Under the pieces are notes generated by a model, which saw only the letters and a program-made list of their open reading frames with translations, was not told the DNA's origin and did not search any database. A DNA stretch of 64,000 nucleotides from Alphaproteobacteria bacterium (GTDB lineage: Bacteria; Pseudomonadota; Alphaproteobacteria; Rhizobiales; Xanthobacteraceae). The stretch is taken from the NCBI GenBank assembly GCA_016869215.1, contig VGEP01000015.1, forward strand, positions 38,604 to 102,603, given 5' to 3'. Below are positions 10,851 through 20,782 of this stretch, piece after piece (positions within the stretch are counted from its first letter, which is position 1; every line of letters begins with the position of its first letter). Position numbers and translations under genes: made by a program.

Positions 10851-12161
10851 ATGGACGCAAAGACCGGCTCCAATCTGAAGACCGCGCAGCTCACCGTCGG
10901 CGACAAGAGCTGGTCGCTCCCGATCCACCAGGGCACCATCGGCCCGGATGTCATCGACGTCGGCAAGCTTTACGCCGAGACCGGGATGTTCACCTACGAC
11001 CCGGGCTTCACGTCGACGGCGGCCTGCGAGTCGAAGATTACCTACATCGACGGCGACGAAGGCATTCTGCTGTATCGCGGGGTGCCGATCGAGCAGCTCG
11101 CCGAGCACGGCGACTTCCTGGAGACCTGCTACCTCCTGCTCTACGGGGAACTGCCGACGCCGGCGCAGAAGACCGACTTCGACTACCGGGTCACGCGCCA
11201 CACCATGGTGCACGAGCAGATGAGCCGGTTCTTCCAGGGCTTCCGGCGCGACGCGCACCCGATGGCGGTGATGACCGGATGCGTGGGCGCGCTGTCGGCG
11301 TTCTACCACGACTCCACCGACATTTCGGACCCGCACCAGCGCATGGTCGCGTCGATCCGCATGATCGCCAAGATGCCGACGCTGGCGGCCATGGCCTACA
11401 AGTACAACATCGGCCAGCCGTTCGTTTATCCGAAGAACGATCTCGACTATGCGACCAACTTCCTGCGCATGTGCTTTGCTGTACCGTGCGAGGAGTACAA
11501 GCCGAACCCGGTGCTGGCGCGCGCGATGGATCGCATCTTCATCCTGCACGCCGACCACGAGCAGAACGCATCGACCTCGACGGTGCGGCTCGCCGGTTCG
11601 ACCGGCGCCAATCCGTTCGCCTGCATTGCGGCAGGCATCGCCGCGCTCTGGGGCCCCGCGCACGGCGGCGCCAACGAAGCCGCGCTGAAGATGCTGGCCG
11701 AGATCGGCACGCCCGAACGCATCCCCGAGTTCGTCAAGCGCGCCAAGGACAAGAATTCCGGTTTCCGCCTGATGGGCTTCGGCCACCGCGTCTACAAGAA
11801 CTACGATCCGCGCGCCAAGATCATGCAGAAGACCGCGCACGAGGTCCTGAGCGAACTCGGTCACCGCGACGATCCGTTGCTGCAATGTGCGATCGAACTC
11901 GAGCGCGTGGCGCTGTCGGACGAGTACTTCATCGAGAAGAAGCTCTATCCGAACGTCGACTTCTATTCGGGCATCACGCTCAAGGCGATGGGCATCCCGG
12001 TCAACATGTTCACGGTGCTGTTCGCGCTCGCGCGCACCGTGGGCTGGATCGCGCAGTGGAAAGAGATGATCGAGGATCCGAGCCAGCGCATCGGCCGGCC
12101 GCGGCAGCTCTTTTCGGGCGCGACGCGCCGCGACTACATTCCGATCTCGCGTCGCAAGTAA
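10851..12161 (+). CDS. gltA: Citrate synthase (type II)
   Basis: Citrate synthase condenses acetyl-CoA and oxaloacetate to enter the TCA cycle. The 436-residue protein has the catalytic His regions [14 protein letters not shown] and [14 protein letters not shown], and the [12 protein letters not shown] stretch typical of the hexameric, NADH-regulated bacterial form. The length is normal. It has its own upstream gap of 132 bases after gltX and is followed by a strong hairpin, so it is probably transcribed as a separate or terminal gene. Confidence 0.97.
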   Translation: MDAKTGSNLKTAQLTVGDKSWSLPIHQGTIGPDVIDVGKLYAETGMFTYDPGFTSTAACESKITYIDGDEGILLYRGVPIEQLAEHGDFLETCYLLLYGELPTPAQKTDFDYRVTRHTMVHEQMSRFFQGFRRDAHPMAVMTGCVGALSAFYHDSTDISDPHQRMVASIRMIAKMPTLAAMAYKYNIGQPFVYPKNDLDYATNFLRMCFAVPCEEYKPNPVLARAMDRIFILHADHEQNASTSTVRLAGSTGANPFACIAAGIAALWGPAHGGANEAALKMLAEIGTPERIPEFVKRAKDKNSGFRLMGFGHRVYKNYDPRAKIMQKTAHEVLSELGHRDDPLLQCAIELERVALSDEYFIEKKLYPNVDFYSGITLKAMGIPVNMFTVLFALARTVGWIAQWKEMIEDPSQRIGRPRQLFSGATRRDYIPISRRK

Positions 12162-12186
12162 CGCACCATCGCGTTTCGGTTTCCGC

Positions 12187-12217
12187 CGGGGCGCCCATCG
12201 GCGCCCCGTTCGGTTTT
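12187..12217 (+). terminator. Rho-independent terminator after gltA
   Basis: A perfect 9-bp GC stem (CGGGGCGCC / GGCGCCCCG) with a four-base loop is followed by TTCGGTTTT. It lies 26 bases after the gltA stop and just before the convergent lpxB stop, so it may end transcripts from both sides. Confidence 0.85.
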
Positions 12218-12229
12218 AAGGCGTCGGCG

Positions 12230-13453
12230 CTACGCCGGGGCATTTGAGTCGGGCTTGGAACGCTCGCGCCAAATCTCGCCGAGCACGAGGTCGGCGGCAC
12301 GGGCCGCGGGCGCGCGCGAACCGATCTCCATGATCGTGTCGAGCCAGGAGAAGGCATCCATCTGACGTCGGCGCTCCTGCGTATCGCCGATCAACGGAAT
12401 TAGCGCGTCGGCCAGCCGTTCGGGCGTGCAGTCCTCCTGAACCAGCTCGGGAACCACGTTCTGGCCGATCACGAGATTGGCCAGAATGTAGGACGGGACC
12501 CGCACCAGCCGGCGGATCACGAACGCTTCGAGCGGCGACACCTTATAGGCCGCCACCATCGGCACGCCTGCGAGTGCGAGCTCGAGGGTGACGGTGCCCG
12601 ATTTCGCCAAGGCGGCGCGCGCAATGCGGATTGCCGCGCGCTTCTCGATCGGATCGACCACGATGCGCGGCTTCACCGGCCACTCGGCGACCGCCTGCGC
12701 CACCTGCAAGGCGCGCTGCTCGACAGTCGGCACCACCACGTCGAGCGGCCCGATCCGCTCTTGCACGATTCCGAGCGCCTGCCCGAAGACGCCGGCCAGG
12801 CGCTCGACCTCGCCGCTGCGGCTGCCGGGCAGCGCCAGCACGGTCGGCGGACCGGACGCCCGTTGCCGCTGCTCCGATTCGTTGGGGCGCAGGTTCGAGA
12901 TTTCTTCGATCAATGGATGACCGACATAGCTGCAAGGCGGTCCGCCGAGCCGCTGGTGCACGCCCGGTTCGAACGGCAACAGCGCCAGCACATGGTCGAC
13001 GAAGTCGCGCATGGCGCGCGCACGTCCGGGACGCCAGGCCCAGACCGAGGGCGAGACATAGTCGACGATGGGGATCGAAGGGTCGCGCCGGCGCACGAAA
13101 CGCGCGACCCACAGCGAATAGCCGGGACTGTCGACGATAACGAGCGCGTGCGGCCGCTGCGCGAGGACGGCGCGCACCGTCATGCGCATGTTGCGGAGAA
13201 TGCGCGGCAATCGCCGGGGAATGGCGGTGAAACCGATGATCGAGAAATCGTCGATCGGATGCAGGCTGGCGAGCCCCGCGGCGGTCATGTCCCGGCCGCC
13301 GACGCCCGAAAACCGGACCGGGACGCTGGCGCGCTGGCGCAAGGCCTTCATCAGCGCGGCGCCCAAGCGGTCGCCGGATTCCTCGACCGCGACCAGAAAG
13401 ATATCGATCCCGCCCGCCCGATCCGGCGGAGATCGGCGCGGAGGCAGGGTCAT
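12230..13453 (-). CDS. lpxB: Lipid-A-disaccharide synthase
   Basis: LpxB joins UDP-2,3-diacylglucosamine and lipid X into the lipid A disaccharide at the inner membrane. The 407-residue protein shows the GT-B family stretches YVSPSVWAWRPGRA, PFEP, YVGHPL, LALPGSRSGEV and KSGTVTLELALAGVPMVAAYK. It overlaps lpxI by four bases and is the distal gene of the lpx cluster. The stop lies close to the gltA terminator. Confidence 0.95.
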   Translation of the reverse strand: MTLPPRRSPPDRAGGIDIFLVAVEESGDRLGAALMKALRQRASVPVRFSGVGGRDMTAAGLASLHPIDDFSIIGFTAIPRRLPRILRNMRMTVRAVLAQRPHALVIVDSPGYSLWVARFVRRRDPSIPIVDYVSPSVWAWRPGRARAMRDFVDHVLALLPFEPGVHQRLGGPPCSYVGHPLIEEISNLRPNESEQRQRASGPPTVLALPGSRSGEVERLAGVFGQALGIVQERIGPLDVVVPTVEQRALQVAQAVAEWPVKPRIVVDPIEKRAAIRIARAALAKSGTVTLELALAGVPMVAAYKVSPLEAFVIRRLVRVPSYILANLVIGQNVVPELVQEDCTPERLADALIPLIGDTQERRRQMDAFSWLDTIMEIGSRAPAARAADLVLGEIWRERSKPDSNAPA

Positions 13454-14325
13454 GGCGCGGTCTCGTCCGCCGGCACGCCGACCAGGAATATGCCGCAGCG
13501 GTCGGCCTCGGCGGCGATCCGCTCAGGCTCGGCAACGATGGTGGTGCCGGCGACGACTGCGACGCCCGACAGCCCCGCCGCGGCGGCCGATGCGATCGTC
13601 TGCGGTCCGATCGACGGCAGATCGATGCGCTGGTCCTGCCCAAGCTTTAAGGCTTTGATCAGGACGCCGCCCGGCGCGCGAATGCGTCCGCTGCGGCGAA
13701 GCTCGGCGACCCGGGCCATGGTCGCGTCAGTGCCCTCCGGACCTTCCAGCGCCAGCACGTGGTTGTCGGCCACGATCGCCGCCTGCCCGATATCGAACGG
13801 GCTCGTGGCGCGCAGCAGCGACAGGCCGTACGCGATGTCGGCCTGGTCCCGGGCGCCAGGTTCGCGGGCCCCGACCGGCCCCAGCGGCATCAGCAGTTCG
13901 GGTGCGACGTCCTTCGGACCCATGAGCCGGAAGCCATGCTCCTCGAAGATGCGCCCGACGCCGGACAGCAGCCGGTCGTCGCCGCCCCGGAACAGCCTCA
14001 GTATTCGGGGCAGCAGTCCGAGCACGCGAATGTCGGGTCGAAGCTGCAGGATCGAGGGCCGGCCGACAGAACCGATGAACACCACATCGCGGCAGCCTTC
14101 GCGGGTGGCGATCCGGATGAAGCGGCCGAACTGCCCCATCCACGACCAATGATGCGGATAGGCGGCGACGCGGGCGGGGTCGGCCCAGCCGCGCAACGCA
14201 AATAGAATGACGCGCCGCCCGCGCCGGATGGCGGCGTCGGCGAGCGCATACGGCAGGCTGCCGCCGCCGCAGATGATGGCGAGCGCGCCCTCGCCCGCCG
14301 GAGGGTCGGGCAGGCGCTCGCTCAT
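13450..14325 (-). CDS. lpxI: UDP-2,3-diacylglucosamine diphosphatase LpxI
   Basis: LpxI (formerly DUF1009) hydrolyses UDP-2,3-diacylglucosamine to lipid X and is the alphaproteobacterial replacement for LpxH. The 291-residue product begins with AIICGGGSLPYALADAA and carries the conserved stretches FIGSVGRPS, DIGQAAIVADNHVLALEGPEGTD and KLGQDQRIDLPSIGPQT. It overlaps both neighbours by four bases (ATGA), consistent with tight translational coupling from lpxA through lpxB. Confidence 0.94.
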   Translation of the reverse strand: MSERLPDPPAGEGALAIICGGGSLPYALADAAIRRGRRVILFALRGWADPARVAAYPHHWSWMGQFGRFIRIATREGCRDVVFIGSVGRPSILQLRPDIRVLGLLPRILRLFRGGDDRLLSGVGRIFEEHGFRLMGPKDVAPELLMPLGPVGAREPGARDQADIAYGLSLLRATSPFDIGQAAIVADNHVLALEGPEGTDATMARVAELRRSGRIRAPGGVLIKALKLGQDQRIDLPSIGPQTIASAAAAGLSGVAVVAGTTIVAEPERIAAEADRCGIFLVGVPADETAP

Positions 14326-15137
14326 GGGGGATCGCCGGAATCCGCGGCCGGATCGGCGGCCATCATCAAGGGCCGCGTGCCGCCGTCGCGGATGAACGAC
14401 AGGATTTTCACGACCGCCGGCTCGCCGCCGTGCTGGGCCGCGACGGCGGCAAGCCGCTCGGCGAAGGTTCCGGCAGCCCCGAACAAGGCGCGGTAGGCGC
14501 GGCGGATGCGGTGGATATCCGCCCGCGCGAAGCCGCGCCGGCGCAACCCGACCACGTTGATCCCGACCAGAGCGGCCTTGGGCCCGAACGCAAAGCCGTA
14601 CGGGATGACGTCGCGCGTGACGCCGCTCATGCCGCCCAGCATCGCGCCCTCGCCGATCCGCACGAACTGGTGGACCGCCGTGTTGCCGCCGACGAACACG
14701 TGATCGGCCACGGTGACGTGACCGCCGAGGACGGCATTGTTGGCGAACGTCACATGGTCGCCGACGCTGCAGTCATGTCCGACGTGGGAGTTGGCCATGA
14801 AGAAGCAACCGCTCCCGACGGCGGTTACGCCGCCGCCGTCCTCGCTGCCGGTGCTCATCGTCACGCCTTCGCGGATGCGGCACTCGCTGCCGATCGTGAG
14901 GCGCGTCGCGCCGCCGCGGTAGGCGTTCGACTGCGGCGGAGTGCCGAGCGAGGCGAACGGATAGATTTCGGATCGCTCGCCGATGACGGTGACGCCCTGA
15001 ATGTTGACGTGCGAATGCAGGCGAACGCCGGCGCGCAGCTCGACGTTGCCGCCGACAATGCAATAGGGACCGATCTCGGCGTCCGCGGCGAGCCGCGCGC
15101 CGTCGGCGACCCGCGCGGTGGGATCGACCCGCGCCAC
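14322..15137 (-). CDS. lpxA: UDP-N-acetylglucosamine acyltransferase
   Basis: LpxA transfers a 3-hydroxyacyl chain from ACP to UDP-GlcNAc, the first step of lipid A synthesis. The 271-residue protein is a left-handed beta-helix of hexapeptide repeats. It includes NSHVGHDCSVGDHVTF and GGNTAVHQFVRIGEGAMLGG, with the conserved catalytic His region, and a helical C-terminal tail. The open frame runs far upstream through fabZ, but the GTG at 15137, two bases after the fabZ stop and behind AGAGGG, gives the expected size. Confidence 0.93.
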   Translation of the reverse strand: MARVDPTARVADGARLAADAEIGPYCIVGGNVELRAGVRLHSHVNIQGVTVIGERSEIYPFASLGTPPQSNAYRGGATRLTIGSECRIREGVTMSTGSEDGGGVTAVGSGCFFMANSHVGHDCSVGDHVTFANNAVLGGHVTVADHVFVGGNTAVHQFVRIGEGAMLGGMSGVTRDVIPYGFAFGPKAALVGINVVGLRRRGFARADIHRIRRAYRALFGAAGTFAERLAAVAAQHGGEPAVVKILSFIRDGGTRPLMMAADPAADSGDPP

Positions 15138-15139
15138 CG

Positions 15140-15592
15140 TCAGCCCTCTGCGATCATGGCGCCAAGTTCGGCTTCGGCGACCAGTTCGCCCTTCACCTTG
15201 GCCTCGCCCTTGTACCACCACATGTTGCGGCGTCGGGACAACCGTTGCATGTGGTACTCCAGGACATCGCCGGGGATGACGGGCTTGCGGAATTTCGCCT
15301 TGTCGATGGTCAGGAAATAGACGAGCCCGGGCTTGGAGGCGCCGAGCGACCGGATGCAAAGCGCGCCCGCCGTCTGCGCCATGCCCTCGATCACCAGTAC
15401 GCCCGGCATGACCGGATTGTTCGGGAAGTGCCCGAGAAAGTGCGGCTCGTTGATCGTGACGTTCTTGATGCCGATGCCCGACAGATCGCCATTGATCTCG
15501 ACGATCCGGTCGACCAGCAGGAATGGATAGCGGTGCGGCAAGGCCGCGAGAATTTCGAGGATTCCGACCGCCTCAACCGCCCCCCCGCTCAC
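15140..15592 (-). CDS. fabZ: 3-hydroxyacyl-ACP dehydratase FabZ
   Basis: FabZ dehydrates 3-hydroxyacyl-ACP in fatty acid elongation and competes with LpxA for the same substrate, which is why the two genes usually travel together. The 150-residue hot-dog fold protein has the active-site stretch [11 protein letters not shown] with the catalytic His and VIEGMAQ with the catalytic Glu. The start is GTG at 15592 with GGAGG six bases upstream. In related genomes lpxD sits between bamA and fabZ. Here only about 180 bases separate them. Confidence 0.95.
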   Translation of the reverse strand: MSGGAVEAVGILEILAALPHRYPFLLVDRIVEINGDLSGIGIKNVTINEPHFLGHFPNNPVMPGVLVIEGMAQTAGALCIRSLGASKPGLVYFLTIDKAKFRKPVIPGDVLEYHMQRLSRRRNMWWYKGEAKVKGELVAEAELGAMIAEG

Positions 15593-15651
15593 CTCGATCC
15601 TCCCCTCAGCATCGCGCGCCCGACCGGGCCGGCACTGGGCGCACAGAGCGC

Positions 15652-15776
15652 CTATGCCGCAGCGGCGCGCGGATTAGCGTTCGCATGTCCGATTAGCACG
15701 GCCGGGGCGATCCGGGCCAGACGGCCGGCGCGGCCGCCCTTGTAGTACCGCGGCGCGGGCTCTCCGGGCCGGACTT
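15652..15776 (-). pseudogene. Possible remnant of lpxD between bamA and fabZ
   Basis: This is the place where lpxD is normally found. No intact gene fits in the 184-base gap, but one minus-strand frame ending at 15652 reads YYKGGRAGRLARIA. This aligns without gaps to the usual LpxD N terminus pattern (two aromatics, ten residues, then Ile-Ala), and a stop follows soon after. There is no start codon. The similarity is short and could be chance, so the call is tentative. It is inferred from synteny and a weak motif. Confidence 0.25.
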
Positions 15777-18191
15777 CTAGAACCTCGTCCCGCCGCCGAA
15801 GCGGAATTGCTGAACGCGATCGTAGCTCTGCTTCATGAGCGGGTACGCGTAGTCGAAGCGCAGCGGTCCAAATGGCGAGTTCCAGATCAACCCGGCGCCG
15901 ACCGAGGCGCGAACGTTGGCGCCATCGGCTGGGTCCAACGTCTCCCCGGTCACGGCCCAGGAGGTCGGTCCGCGATAGCCCCAGAGCGACCCGGCGTCGG
16001 CAAAGACAGCGGCCTTGATGCCAACATCCTTCGGGATGAACGTGATCGGCGACTGAACTTCGACGCTGGCGCCCCAGTACATGCTGCCGCCGAGCGGATC
16101 GTTTCTGCCGCCCGAGGTGAGATCTCTCGGTCCGATGCCGGCTGGTGCAAAGCCCCGCACCAGGTTCGGACCCATCTGGAAGTGATCCAGCATGCGCAGA
16201 TCCCTGCTGCCCCAGCCAGTGATGTGTCCGGCTTGCAGCCGCAACACCGCGACCACGTCGGAAATGATCTCGTAGTAGCTCCGCGCCTCGATCTGCGAGC
16301 GAACGAAGTTCACGTCGCCGCCTACACCGGCGAAATCCTGCTTGAAGTCGGCGTAAACGCCGGTCGTCGGATTTTGATTGTTGTCCAGCGAGTTGTAGGC
16401 GAGCGTGTAGCCCACCATGGAGACCATGACCGGACCGCCTGCAAGCTCCCGCCGCACGGCGAGCGAAGCCTCGCCGTTGGTGATGCAACTGCTTGCGGTG
16501 GTCACGGGGAACGGCCCGTTCTGGCAATCGTTCAATTGCGCCGGCAGCGTAATCTCCTGCCGATAGATATTGTATCGCAGCTGCATGGCGATCTCTTCGC
16601 TTAGCGCGAAACCCGCCCGCACGCCACCGCCAATCGTTTGGCTGTCGTACGACAGGTAATTCGACGCCAGCGTCTGCCGCGAATAGAGATCGAAACCGAG
16701 CGAGAGCCGGTAACCCATGAAGTACGGTTCGGCATAGGAGAGTTCGAAGCCGCGGGTGCGCTCGCCGTACTGTATGGCGAACCGCGCAAACTGGCCCTGC
16801 CCCAGCAAGTTCCGCTCGCCGATGCTCAACTCGGCCATGAACCCGTCCGCGGTCGAATAGCCGCCGGACACCGAGATTTCGCCTGTGGGCTGTTCCTCAA
16901 TATCCACGTTGAGCACGATGCGGTCGGGCGCCGAGCCGGGCTCGTTCGTGATTTTGACGTTCTTGAAGAAGTTGAGATTCTTCAGGCGGCGCTCTGCGCG
17001 GTCGACCAGCGCGCGGTTGTAGGCATCGCCTTCGCCGATATCGAATTCGCGCCGGATGACATAATCGCGGGTCCGGGTGTTGCCGCGAACGTTAATGCGC
17101 TCGATGTAGATGCGCGGGCCTTCTTCGACCTGGAACGCGACGTCGATTCTCGCGCTCTGCTGACTGCGCTCGCCGCGCGGGCGGACCACCGCGAACGGAT
17201 AGCCGCGGCGGGCGATTTCGATCGAAAGGTTCTCGACCGACTTTTCCACCGCTTCCGCGTTGTAGTGGCTGCCGGCAGACACCCGCAGCGCCGAATAGAG
17301 CGAACGCGGATCGATCATCGACACATTCGACAGGATTTCCACCTTGCCGAACCGGTAGCGCTGACCTTCGTCGATCGTGAAGGTGACGATGAAGCCCTTT
17401 TCTGCAGGGTCGTAGACCGAAACCGCGGACAACACGCGAATGTCTGCGTAACCGTGCTTGAGATAGAAGCGGCGGATCAGGTCGCGGTCGGCCTCGATCC
17501 GGTCGGGGTCGTAAATGTCCGTGGTCTGCAGGAAGCTGAAGATCGGCATGCTTTGCGCGGTCTTGATCTCGTCGCGCAGCCGCTGATCCCGGTAACTGTT
17601 GTTGCCGACGAACAAGATCTTCTTGACGCCCGTTTTATCGCCTTCGTTGACCTCGAACACGAGGTCGACGCGGTTGTTCGGCAGATCGATGATCTTGGGC
17701 TCGACGCGGGCATCGAAACGACCGTTGCGCCGGTAGATTTCCACGATCCGCTGGGTGTCGGCCTGGACGGTAGCGCGGGACAGCGTTCCGCGCGGGCGCG
17801 ATTGCACCTCGTTGCGGAGTTGATCGTCGTTGATCTTTTTGTTGCCCTCGAAGGCCACCCGGTTGATCACCGGATTTTCGACCACCGTGACGACCAGCCG
17901 CCCGCCCGCCTGGTTGATCCGAACGTCCTGGAACAGGCCGGTGGCGTAGAGGCCCTTGAGGGCCTGGTCGATCTTGTAGCTGTCCAGGCGCTCGCCCGGG
18001 CCGGTGCGGAAGTAGGAACGGATGGTGTCGGCCTCGACGCGCCGGTTGCCCTGGACGACGATGCCCTGGCCGCCCTGCGCATACGCGACCTCGGCCGTCA
18101 CGACGGCCCCGGCCAACGCGCCGAAAACAATCCCGGCGAGGACTGCGCCGACCAGACCCAGTCCCCGAACCAACCCCACCCACACCATCAT
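15777..18191 (-). CDS. bamA: Outer membrane protein assembly factor BamA
   Basis: BamA inserts beta-barrel proteins into the outer membrane. The 804-residue product has a long hydrophobic N-terminal signal segment ending near AYAQGGQG, five POTRA domains (about 35-430) beginning IVVQGNRRVEADTIRSYF, and a C-terminal 16-strand barrel with the VRGF motif of loop L6 in NLVRGFAPAG and a terminal Phe. The frame is open to 18341, but the ATG at 18191 precedes the signal peptide and gives the family length. It lies between rseP and the lpx genes, the common envelope-biogenesis order. Confidence 0.95.
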   Translation of the reverse strand: MMVWVGLVRGLGLVGAVLAGIVFGALAGAVVTAEVAYAQGGQGIVVQGNRRVEADTIRSYFRTGPGERLDSYKIDQALKGLYATGLFQDVRINQAGGRLVVTVVENPVINRVAFEGNKKINDDQLRNEVQSRPRGTLSRATVQADTQRIVEIYRRNGRFDARVEPKIIDLPNNRVDLVFEVNEGDKTGVKKILFVGNNSYRDQRLRDEIKTAQSMPIFSFLQTTDIYDPDRIEADRDLIRRFYLKHGYADIRVLSAVSVYDPAEKGFIVTFTIDEGQRYRFGKVEILSNVSMIDPRSLYSALRVSAGSHYNAEAVEKSVENLSIEIARRGYPFAVVRPRGERSQQSARIDVAFQVEEGPRIYIERINVRGNTRTRDYVIRREFDIGEGDAYNRALVDRAERRLKNLNFFKNVKITNEPGSAPDRIVLNVDIEEQPTGEISVSGGYSTADGFMAELSIGERNLLGQGQFARFAIQYGERTRGFELSYAEPYFMGYRLSLGFDLYSRQTLASNYLSYDSQTIGGGVRAGFALSEEIAMQLRYNIYRQEITLPAQLNDCQNGPFPVTTASSCITNGEASLAVRRELAGGPVMVSMVGYTLAYNSLDNNQNPTTGVYADFKQDFAGVGGDVNFVRSQIEARSYYEIISDVVAVLRLQAGHITGWGSRDLRMLDHFQMGPNLVRGFAPAGIGPRDLTSGGRNDPLGGSMYWGASVEVQSPITFIPKDVGIKAAVFADAGSLWGYRGPTSWAVTGETLDPADGANVRASVGAGLIWNSPFGPLRFDYAYPLMKQSYDRVQQFRFGGGTRF

Positions 18192-18349
18192 GCGCAAAGC
18201 GCCCTTTTCGACCCTTTTTACCGACTCATCGGCGTGCTTGCGGCATTGACCCAATGCTATGTTTGTACAGGCTTTTCCCGGCACTGCAACACAACTTCCC
18301 TGCCCCAATTTCGCTTTTCCCCTCAGGAAATCGGATTCCATTGCGTCCG

Positions 18350-19501
18350 TCAGGATGCAGCCAAGTGCAGGATGTCATTAAAGGTTGCAAAGATCATCAA
18401 CATCAGCACCAGCGCCAGCCCGATCCGGAAGCCGATTTCCTGGGCGCGCTCCGATAGCGGGCGTCCCCGCGCCGCCTCGATTCCATAGAACAAAAGGTGA
18501 CCGCCATCGAGCAGCGGCACCGGGAACAGGTTCAGGAGCCCGATCGAGACTGACAGCATGGCGGTCAGATTGAACAGCGCCGCCATGCTGATAGTGGCGA
18601 CCTGACCGGAAATCTGAGCGATCCGGATCGGACCGCCGAGCTGGTCGGCGCATTCCTTGCCGACGATCACACCGGACAAATAGGAGAAGGTCCGCTCGAT
18701 CACGAACCAGGTTTCCAGGGTGCCGAGCCAGACTGCGCTCAGCGGATCGATCGACATGGTCTTGACGTCGCCCGCCGCCATGGAGCGGCTGACGCCCAGA
18801 ACCGCATGGCAATAGCTGTTGCCGAAGCCGTCCTTGCCCTGGCGCAGCGACGGCGTCGCCATGACCGTCATCGGCGCGCCGCCGCGGTCGACCCGGAATT
18901 CGAGCGTGCGGCCGGACGCTCCGCTCACGATCCGCTGCATCTCGGAGAAGCTCTCGATCTTGCGCCCGTCGATGGCGAGCACGATGTCGCCCGGCTGCAG
19001 CCCCGCCGCAGCGGCTGGCGACCCGGCCTGCACTTGATCGATGCGGGCGGCGGTCGTCTGCTTGCCGTAGAGGGTGAAGATCGCCGCGAAAATGACGATG
19101 GCCAAAATGAAATTGGCGATTGGGCCCGCCGCCACAATGGCCGAGCGCCGCCCCACCGGTTGATGGTGGAAGCTCTCTCTCTGCTCGGACGAGCTTAGCG
19201 ACGACACGATCGCCCCATCCGGCACGCTCGCGGCATTTTCGTCCCCGAAGAACTTGACGTACCCACCCAGGGGAATGGCGGAAATCTTCCAACGGGTTCC
19301 CTTACGATCGGTGAATCCCAGGAGTTCGGGGCCGAACCCGACCGAAAACACCAGAACCCGCACCCCGCACCAGCGCGCGACCAGGAAATGTCCCAGCTCG
19401 TGGAAAAACACCACGATCGTCAGCACGAACAGGAACGGGATGACATAGCCGGCAAACCCACCACCGAACGCGCTGAGACTGTCCAGAATGCTAAAACTCA
19501 T
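18350..19501 (-). CDS. rseP: Site-2 zinc metalloprotease RseP
   Basis: RseP cleaves membrane-embedded anti-sigma factors and signal peptide remnants within the inner membrane. The 383-residue protein has the zinc motif HELGH at 34-38, a periplasmic PDZ domain (roughly 130-220), and the second catalytic motif NLFPVPLLDGGH near residue 325. Four membrane segments are visible. It sits between dxr and bamA, as in most proteobacteria. The 158-base gap to bamA could hold a separate bamA promoter. Confidence 0.95.
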   Translation of the reverse strand: MSFSILDSLSAFGGGFAGYVIPFLFVLTIVVFFHELGHFLVARWCGVRVLVFSVGFGPELLGFTDRKGTRWKISAIPLGGYVKFFGDENAASVPDGAIVSSLSSSEQRESFHHQPVGRRSAIVAAGPIANFILAIVIFAAIFTLYGKQTTAARIDQVQAGSPAAAAGLQPGDIVLAIDGRKIESFSEMQRIVSGASGRTLEFRVDRGGAPMTVMATPSLRQGKDGFGNSYCHAVLGVSRSMAAGDVKTMSIDPLSAVWLGTLETWFVIERTFSYLSGVIVGKECADQLGGPIRIAQISGQVATISMAALFNLTAMLSVSIGLLNLFPVPLLDGGHLLFYGIEAARGRPLSERAQEIGFRIGLALVLMLMIFATFNDILHLAAS

Positions 19502-19549
19502 CGGATTTTCGTCCCCTCACCGCCCGACCCCCGGCGGCGTGCAACGCTC

Positions 19550-20779
19550 TTAGGATGCCTTTGCGGCGATTTCGGGCAAGAGCTCTTGAGCCAACGATCT
19601 TGCCATATGGTCAACGGCCAGCGCCTCGTCGACGGTTTGCGGCTCGTCCACCGCGTTGCGCCGCTCGGCCGCGTCGAGCGTGGCCTCCACGAGGCCTGCG
19701 ATGCCGCAGAAACCGAGCTTCTTCCCAATGAAGGCCGCGACCCCGATCTCGTTCGCGGCATTGAGGATGGTGGGGGCGGCCCCCCCGGTTTCGAGCACCC
19801 GCCGCGCGAGACCGAGCGCCGGAAACCGGACCAGATCCGGCGCTTCGAACGTCAGGTTGCCGAGCTTGGCGAGGTCGAGCTTGGCCGCCGGCCCGTCAAT
19901 GCGCGCGGGCCAAGCCAGGCAATGGGCGATGGGAATGCGCATGTCGGGCGAACCGAGCTGCGCCACCACCGACCCGTCGCGGAATTCGACCATGCCGTGG
20001 ATAATCGATTGCGGATGCACCAGCACCGCCAGCTCGGACGGCGCAACCGCGAACAAGTGATGCGCTTCAATCAGTTCGAGGCATTTGTTCATCATGGTCG
20101 CGGAGTCGATGGTGATCTTCGGCCCCATCGACCAGTTGGGATGCTTGAGCGCCTGCTCAACCGTTGCCGTCCGCATCCCTTCCAGCGTCCAGGTCCGGAA
20201 CGGTCCGCCCGAGGCGGTGATGACGATCCGGCTGACGTCCTCGCGCGGTCCGGCGCATAGCGCCTGGAAAATCGCGTTGTGCTCGGAGTCGACCGGCAGG
20301 ACGGTCGCGCCCATGGAAGCGGCGGTGCGCATGAACATGCCGCCCGCGCAGACCAGGCACTCCTTGTTGGCGAGCGCCATGGCCGCGCCGCGCTGGGCAG
20401 CGGCCAGCGTCGGACGCAGTCCGACCGAACCGCTGATGGCGGCCATCACCCATTCCGCGGGGCGCGCGGCCGCCTCGATCAGCGCGCTCTCGCCGCTTGC
20501 CGCCTCGATGCCGGTTCCCGACAAAGCCCGTTTGAGTTCGTCATAGGCGGACGGGTCCGCGACAGCGGCGAAGCGCGCGCCAAGCTCGCACGCAATCTGC
20601 GCCAGTTCGGCTGCGTTGCGATGGGCGGTCACCGCCTCGACACGATACTGGCCGTTGCCGCGCTTCAGCAGATCGACGGTGCTCTTGCCGACCGAGCCGG
20701 TCGCACCGAGCACCGTGACGCTGCGCGGGCTACCCGCGGGTCGGCTTTCGGATTGGGGCTGCAGACTGGGCGCGTCCAT
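19550..20779 (-). CDS. dxr: 1-deoxy-D-xylulose 5-phosphate reductoisomerase
   Basis: Dxr makes 2-C-methyl-D-erythritol 4-phosphate, the first committed step of non-mevalonate isoprenoid synthesis. The 409-residue protein has the NADPH-binding [12 protein letters not shown] at the N terminus, the metal and substrate motifs [13 protein letters not shown] and [17 protein letters not shown], and a C-terminal helical domain. It lies three bases after cdsA. With uppS upstream, it links isoprenoid supply to the undecaprenyl carrier. Confidence 0.96.
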   Translation of the reverse strand: MDAPSLQPQSESRPAGSPRSVTVLGATGSVGKSTVDLLKRGNGQYRVEAVTAHRNAAELAQIACELGARFAAVADPSAYDELKRALSGTGIEAASGESALIEAAARPAEWVMAAISGSVGLRPTLAAAQRGAAMALANKECLVCAGGMFMRTAASMGATVLPVDSEHNAIFQALCAGPREDVSRIVITASGGPFRTWTLEGMRTATVEQALKHPNWSMGPKITIDSATMMNKCLELIEAHHLFAVAPSELAVLVHPQSIIHGMVEFRDGSVVAQLGSPDMRIPIAHCLAWPARIDGPAAKLDLAKLGNLTFEAPDLVRFPALGLARRVLETGGAAPTILNAANEIGVAAFIGKKLGFCGIAGLVEATLDAAERRNAVDEPQTVDEALAVDHMARSLAQELLPEIAAKAS

Positions 20780-20782
20780 CGC

